Source: Tulasnella sp. 424 (lineage: Eukaryota > Basidiomycota > Agaricomycetes > Cantharellales > Tulasnellaceae). From it: DNA of 64,000 nt. The DNA is taken from positions 124,001 to 188,000 of the forward strand of contig WSUB01000059.1 of assembly GCA_019633425.1 (NCBI GenBank). Reading direction: 5' to 3'. This document shows positions 49,230 to 60,434 of the stretch, in pieces. The notes under the pieces are model-generated. The model was not told the DNA's origin, made no database searches, and saw nothing but the letters and a program-made list of their open reading frames with translations. Position numbers and translations under genes: made by a program. Position 1 is the first letter of the stretch. The number at the start of each line of letters is the position of its first letter.

Positions 49230-52200
49230 TCAACCTTCGGGCTCAAGGGCCGTCTCACGCCTGCTAACGATCTCTTCCCCAAGCTGTAACATTACAACGA
49301 GTAAGCTATCCAAGTCAAGTCAATGTATGAAGTTGTATTTCATACCATTCGGACGACTTCTCTGATTGTTGGTCGGACTAAGGGCGCTGCCCAGCACTTT
49401 CTCAAGATGTCCCATATAGGGTCAGAAGGGGGCAGCTTTGGATGAGCGGATGGCTCAGGGGACGACCCCGCAGAAATGACTAAGAAAGCCTTTCCAGCTT
49501 TGAGCTTGTAGAATGGGGGCTTTCCGCTCATGACCTAATGTCACAACTTAGGATACCAATTGGAAATACGATTATCTGGGCGTGAAAGACCCACCTCAAG
49601 TACAACACATCCAAATGCGTATACGTCACTTGGGAGATCTTGGACTCCATCTCGAATAAGTTCCGGCGCCTGATAACCCTTTGACCCTTGACCCACGAAT
49701 GAGGTTTGAAGCTCAGGGTTCAGCTGCTCTAAAAACTGAGAAAGGCCGAAGTCGCATAGTCGGGCACAGTTGCTGTCGTCTATGAGAATATTCGATGGCT
49801 TAATGTCGCCATGAGAGATTGGCGGGGAGTGTTCGTGTAAGTACTGTAGCCCCTTTCCGGCCTGCACTAGCTGCAGGGAGGGTTTAGATCTAGTCCGCCG
49901 ATTCGCAGCCTGTCGCTCACCAGTTCCAGTTTGTCTACAACCACAAGCAGAGGGTGTGCCTCCAGGTAGTCCATTAGAGTGCCATTGTTGCACCAGGGGG
50001 AGATTAAGCATGGCTGTTCACCGGAACGGAATCCATACAGCTCAAGAATATAAGGGGAGTGCAGTCCTCGCCAGATGAGCACCTCACGATCTACCCGCTT
50101 TACAACGGCGTTAATTGAATTGCGGTGTCTATATTGAAAGAGAATCGTCGTACCTTGTTCATACGGGCGACCGCTTCTTGATTTCCATGGCTTGTCTGCA
50201 TGGCAACCGTACGAAGGTACTTGATTGCCACGGTAATAGTTTGGCCATCCGGTCGGGTCCATCTACCTTTAACAACGTCGGCAAATCCCCCGTGCACCGT
50301 CTTCTCGTGCGGAGGATCCGTTTCATGAATTAGCTCTCCAGGAAGTTCAGTAACTACATCCAACTCCGTATCTGACAACCCGGTTTCACCGTCAACCGCA
50401 TTTGCGATGTTTACGGATGGCTATGGTATTCCTTTTGAATTTAGTTCGTACTGTCGCAGCAGGAGCCTCCGCACAGGAAACGAATGCTCACACTTGGTGA
50501 AAAGGAAATAATGGATTGCACATCCTCCTTTGCCTGACGACCAAGCTGTTCCAACAAAGAAGCCTCGTGGGTGAGATCTCTACCTCGCTTTTCTCGCCGA
50601 TTGTGCACATACCATGCCAACAACTTCATTAATGGAAGGGCGTTCCTTGGGATCAAATGTCCAGCACATGTTCATCAATTCCCATAAAGGATCCGTGTCG
50701 GGTAGATTGGGGTGATCAGATGGGACCGGAACAGCCCCTCCCATAATAGCCAGGAAAAATCTGCCACGACTACCACGACCAAAAATCCGGTGATGAGGAA
50801 GAAGACCACTCATAACCTGCATTGATGGTGTCAGTCCATAAAAAGAGGTTATCTGATATCAAGAGTTACCGCGAGCGTTGTCCCACCGAAGGAATAAATA
50901 TCCACCGGCAGAGGAGCCAAAAGCTCACTATCTGACATGAGAAGTTCAGGAGCCGTATATCCACTTGTCTTGCTCCATTGAGCTCCACTGGTACTGATTC
51001 CAGTGGACTCTTCTTCGACCACTTTCGACAAGTTAAAATCGCTGATCACCGCCTCGCCGGGATCATTTATGAGAATATTTTCAGGGCAAATATTTCCATG
51101 AGAGATCGTTGGGAAGAGTGTGTGCAGGTGCCGTAGCCCTAATGAGGCCTGGTGGAGCTGGGGTAGCAGGGAAGAGCGACTGCATTAGGACTCAATTCAT
51201 GAATGCAGATCAAGGAGGTAGTATCATACCAAGACTATTTTGTCAATACGTTGCATTTCGGGGTGCTGCGCCAGGTACATGGTTATGTTTCCGTTGCGAC
51301 ACCATGGAAGAACGATGCAAGGCTCTTTTCCAAGACGACACCCCAAAAAAGCAAGAACGTTACGATGCCTGACCGATGCCCAAGCTTTGGATTGACGCAG
51401 AAGGCTCTATGCAGACCGATGACGAGTTAACAGCCTAATTCCCAGCAGAGTAAGGGTAGATGAACAAACTTACGGCCCCCCGCTTCTCATTGGCGCCTTC
51501 ATCTCCTCCGAATGCAAGTGGACGAAGAACTTTGATTGCGACGTCATGTGTCTGCCCATCCGGACTAACCCATCTACCCTTGTACAGATCGACCAACCAA
51601 CCAAAAGTAGGCCTTGGCTCCCTGATCAGCTCTCCCTGCAGCTCATCAGCATCAGCGAGGCGAATAGACCCCGCTCCGGTTGAAGCCTCGGATGAGCATT
51701 CGACGAGGCCATCCTGTCCTGTCGCGGAGTTTCCCTCATATTCGACCGGCAGATCGAGATCAGAACCCTTGGGATGGACAGGCACCGCCTCGGAAGTGGG
51801 GGGGTGAAGTGGAACTTCGTTGGGTGGGAGCTCCTGCCCCTCTCGTGTGGTCAGGCCCACCTCGATCCTATCCTGAGGCTTTGACGGAGCCAATGAACAT
51901 GTATCTGCAATAGAAAGAGATTCTGTTCGACTGGTGGACTCCGACAGCACTTCCCTGACTTGGTTTTCTGATTCGATTTCGGTTTCGCCTTGTTCCTTTG
52001 GAGCACTCCCTCGCTCGGTCTTAGCAGGTATAGCGTCCGCCAAACAGGGTAGACCTTCTCCCCAAGAACCTAGACTATGTCTATGTCCTCTCCGGAGCTC
52101 ATTGTGCAGCTCACTGCCTAAGGACGCATGAAGGGTGTCGTCCAACCCAGCGGCAGTCACTTCAGGCGTGCTTGCATGTGTGGACCTCAAGCCGGGCTCT

Positions 52201-52430
52201 TCCGTATTTCGCACCAACTGAGTAATGGACGCGTTATGTGGAGTTTGGTCACCGCCCTCGACTGATTTGAAAGGTTGACGATCGGGCGCTGGGTTGTTAG
52301 CTGCAGTGTCCGGTGCGGGCGCTTTCGCTTCCTTCCCGATCTCTACAACTGAATGCTGGATCACTGGGTTTCTAGAGCGCTCGCGAGTGTTCAGCCAAGG
52401 GATGTGGTTACAGAGGCCACAAAGAGTCAT
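49230..52430 (-). CDS. Tandem pseudokinase-kinase protein (JAK-like order)
   Basis: Ten exons on the minus strand: 52430-51474, 51406-51230, 51157-50870, 50816-50613, 50545-50492, 50420-50154, 50097-49921, 49870-49595, 49534-49346 and 49283-49230. All are multiples of three; total 880 aa. Residues 1 to about 275 are low-complexity, Glu/Ser/Pro-rich, with an opening CGLCNHIPWL. The first kinase domain keeps the VAIKVL lysine but has HGNICPEN in place of H-x-D-x-K-x-x-N, and DFN in place of DFG, so it should be a pseudokinase. The second keeps VAIK, HGDIKPSN, DFGLS and APEL, so it should be active. Both modules start with a GELI motif and contain an L-K-GRW-PDGQT block, and they share exon lengths (177 and 54 bp), showing internal duplication. 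The 71-bp intron joining the modules (50491-50421) has GTGAGC…ATAG ends and keeps phase 0; the second module has no ATG of its own near its start. Two separate genes remain possible. Confidence 0.78.
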
Positions 52431-53686
52431 GGTAGGTCGGTGTGGTGGTGGTGGTTGAGGAACAATTCACCAGCGCTTATTTGTGGTGGACTTGTCCAGA
52501 CCGCCACACACCGAATGCAATCGGCATGTCACGGTTGGATGGACGTGTAGGGTTCATAGTCGCGACTAGAGGATCCAGTCTTGACCCGCAAAGTATGTAT
52601 GCTGTCGCACGTAGTTGAGAGCTGACAAGAGAATTCCTCACGCACGCCGTTCCTCCCCGAAACGAAGTATCCTCGCTTAAGCTGATGGCATATATATTCT
52701 ACTCGAAGAGATTGCAACGAGTGGCAAGTTGTTACATGGATTGGAGCATGTTTCTCCAGTAGTAAATTCAATGATACGATTGTACCAAAAGCCTGTCTAT
52801 TAAGCCAGGAAACAAAGCCTAACGGTCGCAATTTAGCCAGTTCATTCGAGGTACATGTCATCGCTTGGCTCCTTTCCTCTTTTTCGGGCTCGACCTGGAC
52901 TAAGAACAGTCTCCCAGGGGCAGACTAAATACAGCTTATGTGGGGTAGGGTAGGTTCGTTAGACTAGGAATGGCTTGTCGACGTTGCCGCGATCCTCGGC
53001 TGCGGTTGCGAAGAAGGCGCCAGACCCCTCCTTCCGATAAACTAGAGAATCTGATGCAGAACCGGAGTATGAAGTGAATGTTAGGACATATGTGAGTTCA
53101 GAACCTACCCTTGGGAAATGTGAAGTCAAGGCTTCAATTACGTGATTGTCATCCGCGGTCGTCGATTGGAACTGTCGATCGGAACTCGGCGATCGTAATC
53201 GGAGATCGTGACACAAACGGCACGCCATAAGAGAATCCTTTCTCACCTAAATGATAGATTCCCTCGCTTAATTCGGTGGTATTCGTAGTTACGTGTCGAT
53301 GTTGATGGTGTGTGGATATAATCGGAACGAAATTGCAGGTCGAATATTGAATAATCGCAAAAGGGGGATAGGTAAGCCACGAGGCGCCCGTGTTTGCCGA
53401 GGGGTGGATGGGGTTCCCTTCATAGCAACGATCCATCAGAACCGAATGAGATTCTCAAAATGTGCTCCAAAAGCTTCTCCGTGATGGTGGTAAGCGGATA
53501 CCTGCTGTGCACCAATCCTGCCGGACTGACCCTCCAACGCCCGCCTTTCCTTCCCTGGGAGCTGAAGCGTGCATTCTCAGTGAATTATTCCAGGCAGACG
53601 AAAATATGGCAGGAGCCAAGCCCGTTTATTCAGCAATGAAACAAAACCCGACGATTGTAATTTGGCCAGCTCTGTAGAGGTATGTA
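52431..53686. repeat. Downstream duplicate of the EMC7 terminal exon and 3' flank
   Basis: The segment of about 52775-53125 matches about 53610-53892 in the same orientation, with a spacer between them. The copied part covers EMC7's last intron end, last exon and 3' flank. On the minus strand both copies keep the terminal codons for SPKKRKGAKR and a stop, with synonymous third-position differences. The downstream copy has a premature stop and an insertion before that tail, and its acceptor AG has become GG. The remainder (52431-52775 and 53126-53610) shows no gene; the left part is the promoter side of the tandem-kinase gene. Confidence 0.75.
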
Positions 53687-54870
53687 TCATCGTTTGGCTC
53701 CTTTCCGTTTTTTGGGGCTCGATGCGGGCTGGGAATGGCTCGAAGACGTTGCCGCAATCCTCGGATTCGGCTGCGAAGAAGGCGCAGGACCCCGTCCTTC
53801 TGATAAGCCAGATAACCTAACGCCGAACCAGAGTATGAAGTACATATCAGGAATATGTGACTTCAGAACTTACCCTTGGGAAAGCTGTGCGGGCATGGAC
53901 ATCATCCTGCTTTGCTGAGCAAGGAAGTCTTCTCTGTCCTTGGGATCCATATTGGCCTGCAGTTCAAGTTTCAGCAGAGCGGTTCGATTCTTCCGGAGAG
54001 CAAAGTTACTTACGATGATTTTTGGCATGAAAAACATCATCGCCACAGACCCGAGCATGACGAGCATGAGGGGGTTGCTCCGGAACATGTCGATCGGGTT
54101 GAAGTCTTTCTTCGGTTCAACATATATTTTGACGCTTCGAGGCTTCAGCACGATGGGATACGACAATTGAGGCAGCGAATGACTCGGGTAATGAGGTGTG
54201 CCCAAAGGAAGAGGGTAGACGCGGATATGGAAGTTGGGGTCGGAGATGGTTGCCGCAAGAGGAGCCAACGGTCCAGGTGTCACCGAGGGTGCTGCAGTTG
54301 TAACTCCACTAGCTGTTTGCGGAGTGCCTGCCTTTTCCTCAGGTTTCTCTTTGGGGATGACGTCCACTCTGAGCTGGTAGAGATTTTTATTACCGTCAAT
54401 GGCCCAGCTCAATACGGTGTCCAGGTGCTAACCCACTACTCACCTGATCAAATACATGATCCCTCGCAAGAACATTAAGGACGTATGATCCGGGTTCTAC
54501 GTCCCTCCTGGATTAGTTCGTCAGATGAGGGCTAGCGACAGGTGGTGTGCGTGTCAGCACTCACAAAACGAAACGACCATCCCGCCAAACATGAGCGGTA
54601 TACGTTCCCCAGTCGAGAGTCACTCGTGTTGGTTTCAGTGACTTTATATCTGCATGAGCACTTGGATGATCAGAGAATTGCCTTCATGAGCGACGACTTG
54701 CTGTGCAGACCTGGGCACACTTTGTTGAATTCTACGCTTCCGTGGACATCGACAGCTGATACTACTGCAGTTAAGAGGCTACATGATAGCGCACAGTTAT
54801 ACAAACAGCATTCTTTGGAGGACTGTCTAACAACCTACAGGACAAGGAGTGTTGTGAGACCGCGCATTGC
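53687..54870 (-). CDS. EMC7: ER membrane protein complex subunit 7 (EMC7)
   Basis: EMC7 is a lumenal/membrane subunit of the EMC insertase. On the minus strand, a probable first exon near 54866 gives MRGLTTLLVL (signal peptide start; junction not resolved). Further exons give VDVHGSVEFNKVCPD, KSLKPTRVTLDWGTYTAHVW and DVEPGSYVLNVLARDHVFDQ, the carbohydrate-binding-like beta-sandwich. The large exon from 54412 has SVKIYVEPKKDFNPIDMF, then the membrane segment PLMLVMLGSVAMMFFMPKII, then, after an intron at 53957-54013, ANMDPKDREDFLAQQSRMM. The C-terminal exon is Ser/Pro-rich and ends in KKRKGAKR. Compared with the duplicate downstream, this copy has one extra base in the GACGGGG run, which puts the tail out of frame with the preceding exon. 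A homopolymer error or a lesion is possible. Confidence 0.85.
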
Positions 54871-54979
54871 GGTGGTCGGGATTTGGATGCAGCCTGTCAG
54901 GGGTCTAGATTCCCAGCAAATACATGCAAGCCGACGGCGAATTGCGTTTAAATTTAGGTCCATCTCGGACAGTCTCTAA

Positions 54980-55918
54980 CCACCTCGTTTTCTATCCTTT
55001 CTCCTCAGGACTCAAAGAGTGTCGGAGCGCATCGGAAAAGGACACTGGCCGTTCTTGATTGCATTCTCCGTTGTACGTTTCCGAGGATAATATTGGCCCT
55101 CGGCGACATTGGTCCAAGTAATACCGTTCTCCAAAACCAGAGTCACAGTTCCATGTCAAGTTTCGGGACGATCTCTGGGTGTCTTAGAAACTCTCGCTTG
55201 CTCTTTGCTTCCTATCACTACAACCCACGGACCGATCCGCATAGACGGACCTAGCGTATTGGACACGGAATTTGAAGCCAGAACCCAGAGAATGAAAAGG
55301 CGCTGAAAACAATATCGATCATTCTGAGTCCAACTAAAAAAGAGCCGGGAAAACATGCTTCGAAAACGGGTTGGGATAGCTGTGGATTGAGCGTGAAGAG
55401 AGACAAGCTTGGAAAAGCGTATCAGGATGCGGGTTGGAAGGTGAAACGGAGTGGGGGGATGGGAAAAGCATGCCAAAAAGCGCAGAATGAAAACGAGTCC
55501 GAGGGCACAAAATGGAAAGGAGGGGCGGGCTTTACAATTACGTGGAAATGAGGGCGGAGTAATCAACAAGGAGTGGCAGGGTAAGAGAGGTGGACGGAGC
55601 AAAATGGAGAGATGGGGGTAGGAGTGCGAGGCATGGAGGAGGAGGGAAAAAAATGAGAAGGCAAAACGAAGCCAACATAGGCGAATAACGTTACACATGC
55701 CAATTGAAAGGAAGAAAAGAAAAGACGTAACAGTTCCAGTCCGAAAAGAAAGGAAACAACAAACCGAGGAGGGGAAAGAGATGATATGTAGCAGTGTCCC
55801 TAAAAAAATCGAAAAAAAAACAGTCCAAGAGGAAAAAGCAAAAGAGCCCGGAAAATACCATAGCTTTATGTTCCTTGTGCGTCTACCACGATCATAGAGA
55901 AGTGGGGTATCATTCACC
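54980..55918 (+). other. Intergenic with a long purine-rich tract
   Basis: From about 55300 to 55890 the plus strand is strongly A/G-rich (many GAAAAG, GGAGG and GGAAAG runs). It abuts the stop of the DUF4203 gene at 55919, so that transcript would have a long pyrimidine-rich 3' UTR. No convincing coding frame is seen on either strand. Confidence 0.5.
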
Positions 55919-58791
55919 TTAATTCGGTGGGGGCTTCGAGGCGCTTCCCGGAGAAGAGTACGCGTTCCACGCATCCAAGCTGCGAGAACTCATTCGCCGA
56001 TCTTGCTTGGCAGCGGACATCATAGACGGGCGATCCAAAGATTGTCGCTGTTGAGGGCCGGGCGGTATCTCCATCGACCCTTCCCGGGACTTCGCAACGT
56101 CGTTCCCGAATCTAGGCGAAACAGGGGAAGGTTGAAGCGGCGGGCTTTGGTTGGTAGACCTGCGACGAGGCTGAGGTGGAGGAACCACTGACTGCCTCTG
56201 CTGCCACTCCGCGACCTTGTCCGAACGTCCCCGAATATCACCGCTCCGTCGAGGATACTCCTCCTCAACGACCTGCTGCTGCTGCTCGTCTGATGCGCGC
56301 CTCTGCTCCTTCTCCTTCCGCTCCATCACAGTCCGCTCGATCCTCCTGCTATTCTCCCACCTCGCCTTGGCTTCGTCCAGCTTGGCTGCCTCGGCCTCGC
56401 GTTCCGTGATCGGTCGTTGCAAAGCCCTCATCCGCTGACGATGACGTTCGTCCAATTCACCAGCCGTGACGACTCGAGGAGGAGGTGTGATGGGAGGAGA
56501 GGAACTGGTCTTCTTGTGAGTCTTGGGTTTCGGAGGGTTGGGGACGACGACGACGTTGGTGGAGGCGGATGCCTGTCGCCTGTGACTGGGGTCCTCACGA
56601 CCAGAGGCCTTAGGTGCAAGGACTTGAGGGTATCGTTGAGTCGAAGAAGGGGTAATCACATCCTTCGGGAACGCGACCGAATGCCTATTCGCATCCCCCG
56701 ACACCCGTGGACTCGCAGCCCTCGCAGCCGGCGGCGGCGCCTGCCAAACCTCCCCGCTCTCAATAGCAGACTCCCTAGCCACCCTCCTCTCCAAAGCCTC
56801 CTGAACCGCAGGACTGACAGGAACGATATAATCACTAGCCGGGATGGCCGCCGAGATTCCAGCGGGAGGGGTGAACAACGACCGGTCCTTGGTATATTGG
56901 TCCCAATGCATCTTGGCCGGATCTTCGGGCACCTTGAGAGTCTTGCTGAGGTTCAAAGCATCGTCATCGCTGCTGTCGAGCATAGTCGGACGCAAGCCGA
57001 GCGCGTAGGACCCATCATACGACCGAGTGCGGTGTCGAGGATCTGGTTTCGCAGCTCGAGGAGGACGAGTCGGCGAGGCTGTGAGAGCGCCGGCAGCTTC
57101 GGCAGCAGGATCCTCGGCGATGGTGGTGTCAATGGGCATGGAAGCAGTAGAAAGTGGACGGGAGTTGGTGCGTGACCGCCCGGAGCTTGACCTGTCGGCG
57201 CCCAGTAACCCAGTATACACCGTCTGAGTAGGTGAAGCGGATCGAGGAGGTTGATGTTCACGAAGAGCTTCAATGTTCTGCTTAACCCTCCTAATCTCAT
57301 CCAGCAGCTTCATCTTGTCCCTCAGCTCCGGATCCTTCTCCGCTAACGCATCCAGCGAGGAGTCCGTCGCCGGGTCGTCCTGGACGACGCCAGCCGAAAG
57401 TTCCGCAGCAGTAGCCCTGTTTCCGAAATCGAGTGTCGGCATGAAGGAAGGAGGAGTCCCTGCTGCGGCGCCCTTCAAATCAGGTGTTGACAGACCCGTC
57501 TCCAGATCTACCGACCGCAGCTTGCCGTCTTCCGTCCTCCTTCCACCCAAGGTCTCCGAGTCCCTTCCATTCCCATGCTCCCTTTCCCACAGCAATCTGT
57601 CACGCTCGATGCCGGTAAAGCGTTGAGCCGCCTTTTCCTCCCTCTCCTGCTCCCTCTGCGCTTCGGCCTGGGTGATCTCCTTCAACCGTTGCATAAAGAC
57701 CTGCAAGAACCGAAGTTGGACGGCGGCTCCCATTACTGCCGTTGCTCCGACGAGGCCGAGTTCGACGACCATAATCTGACTGATGGGGTACTGGATCGGG
57801 GGGTTGTGTTGAGAGAAGGTTGGGAAGAGTGACATGAAACCGAGGTTCCAAACATAGAATTCCTTCAACCCGGCAGTGGTCAAACAGTCGACGCCTAGCA
57901 TGAAGGAAGTCGCGCCGACCACGGCGGTGGATATGAGCATGGTAGGGTAATGAGTTTTTGGGAATGTGCAGGCGACGAAACCGATCATGGCGAAGGCGAT
58001 GTAGAGGAACCATCGGAACCCAATGGGTCTGATAACGCCTCCGGCTCGGAAAGCCTCTATCCAAAGAGCGAAAGCGAACCCGCCCCATGCGCCCACGAGA
58101 TATCTCGTTCCTTTCCAGAAGAAGATGAAGATGGCGCCGCCGATGATGCCGGCAATAGCCGAGGCGAAGAGGAAGAGGCCTTCGAGTTTCACGGTGGGGG
58201 GTTTGACACCCTGGAGAACGCCAAAGCGAATGATGAGAACGATGCACGTGAGAGCGAAGGTATAGAAGCCGACGAGGAAGATGGATGACCTATGTGACCG
58301 GAGAAGAGGGGAGACCCCGGACAAGTCAGGATTCAGCCCTGGGTAATATCTTGCCAGAGTCGGCAACAGGAAGCGTACCAGCGATTCTTGTGACCCCAGA
58401 ATGCCATGGGTAGACCAGTGAGAATGAGCACGATTCCGGCAACGGCAAAGGCACCATTGACTTTGGTTACAAGGTGGATTGAAGGGGGTTCGGTCGAGGT
58501 TGGTGAAGCGACGGCTGAGGATGTCGGTGTCGGGGTATAGGTTTCCATAACATAGGATGTGGCTGTGAAAACGATGCCGGATACGATTGAGCTGGCTTGC
58601 ACTCTACCGCTGACGGTGAAAGTCGTTCCAATGTTGAGTGGGATTGTAGTAGGCAGCAGGGTCTCGACGAAAGTAACGGTCGGAGCAACTTGGGGAGAAT
58701 TCGAAGGTGCCAAAACCGACGACGACGAGGACTGGGCATGAGTTAGCCCGACGAGGGCGGTCAGACCCGTAAGGAGGTGTCGTAGGTTCAT
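55919..58791 (-). CDS. DUF4203/TMEM198-like membrane protein with long cytosolic tail
   Basis: Exons 58791-58379 and 58289-55919, intron 58290-58378, give 927 aa. Features: a signal peptide (MNLRHLLTGLTALVGLTHA), a Ser/Thr/Pro-rich lumenal stretch, then about seven membrane segments (VNGAFAVAGIVLILTGLPM, SIFLVGFYTFALTCIVLII, LFLFASAIAGIIGGAIFIFF and so on to VVELGLVGATAVMGAAVQL), matching the DUF4203 domain. A Gln/Glu/Arg-rich helix follows (MQRLKEITQAEAQREQ), then about 550 residues of low-complexity cytosolic tail with several Ser/Pro/Arg clusters and a coiled-coil-like RTVMERKEKEQRRASDEQ region. The tail is much longer than in animal TMEM198. Function in fungi is not established. Confidence 0.88.
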
Positions 58792-60434
58792 GAGTGTTGT
58801 TGAATCGTGTCAGGTCTATTCGGAACAGCCAGAATAAGCCACCCAATGTCTTTGAAATACGAGAGGACGGTGGCACGCACCGTTGGCGAAAAGTGTTTCG
58901 TGCGTGGGCTGCCCACGCTTCGACGTGTCTGCGCCGTTGACGAGAGTGTCGAGCGGGTGGGTGTTGTTTCGCTGAACGCTACGAACTGCAAATGGCACAC
59001 GGGATGTCGAGGCGAGGGATGGAAGGAACGTTCAGTTAAGGTCGCCGACCTCCCCTGAAGGCGTGTCAGGGTGCTCACCCAGTCCCTACACTGGACTCGA
59101 CTGTCCAAAAGTCGTTGACGACACAAAAGACGACGATGAGAGCAAGAGGGTGATGGAGGGAGGGGTGATGGACGAAAGCGAGAGCAGGTGAGGATGGGAA
59201 AAGCGAACCGACCAATTATACGACAATCCCCGGTCGAGGTTTCAATCTCAACTGAACCTTTGCGCTGGGCCCACCCCCGCCACACGATCATCCAACTGCC
59301 CACATTTCAATCCCCCCTTTCCCCTCGACCGCTACCGCGGGTGCCTGTAATAGTCGTAAGGACCTTGCGATCATCGCCTTGCCACATCCGGGATCACGAG
59401 CGAGCCGCGTATGACGCTGGCAAGGCGCTGGCGTGCGGCATAGTACTAGCCTATCCGGAGACGTCACCGCAGCAAAGCGTTACGAGACTTCCCTTCCAAA
59501 CACATCGCTTTTAGGAGGCAGCACGATAAAAAGCGGCGTTGAGTTGCCGTTCGTTGGTCTCTGGCTGAAGAATTCTGTGACGCATGAGGGGGTGCCAGAA
59601 AGCCGGATTCGAGTTCTCGGATTGCGTTCTCCGTGATTGGTCCACTCCCCGGCCACGCAGGGCTGCAGTGTGGGTTTTCACTAGCTTGGGGATTTGTATT
59701 TTGAAACGGATTAGCCGACAGAAAATCTCTTGAACACGTTTGGATGCTAGCCCCGGTTTCGTTGAGGTGGCACACCCAGCCTCCGGGTCCAAAGTCAGGG
59801 CTGCAGTCTTGCCAAGCGTTATCACACACTAAATCGCCGGACTCGTCGGCTCAGATTCTTGATAGACTGTCCGTACGAAGGATAGGAGTGTAAAGGCCTG
59901 GGATATGCATCCGGAAGGGTTGGTGATCCTCGACAGTGATCGAACTCTTCCGCATTTAGCCAAATGAGCTCGGGAATGGCGCAGGCCCGCGGCTCCACCA
60001 GAATCGACCGCAAAAACCGACTATGACCGCGTATTTAGCGTGCTTCAATTCCGACGCATCTTGAACCTGAATTGAATTAGGTGGTCGGGTCCCAAAGCAA
60101 TTCATTCGCAGTTCAACGATCAATGGCGGCCGAGCTACCCAGCGGCCGGCAGTTGGCAGATGCGAGCCAGTACTTACTTACCGTATTCCGCTTGTCTTTT
60201 TCGGGGGAGAACGGGTAAATGAAAGATCTTCCAAAATTTATTCAATGAACAGTGGAAAGATCAAGCATAATTACAGGGAAAAATACAAGGAAATGGCATG
60301 GTGGAGGCCTTCAGTCGCGACAAGCTGCGCAAGAGAGTACGACAATCTAAATTTCCATGGAAATCAGTTCTACAGGTCATTTTAATGCTTTGGAGCGCCC
60401 TTGTCTCCTTAGTCAGGAAGGTCAAACAGAGAGA
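58792..60434. other. Intergenic, no gene recognised
   Basis: About 1.6 kb between the starts and ends of two minus-strand genes. Short open frames on both strands have no family signature. The right end is the 3' flank of kinase-TPR gene D; the left end is the promoter region of the DUF4203 gene. Confidence 0.45.

Noticed and set aside
56417..58288. Arg- and Glu-rich frames on the plus strand opposite the DUF4203 gene
   Set aside because: Shadows of the low-complexity tail; the minus-strand gene explains the region fully.
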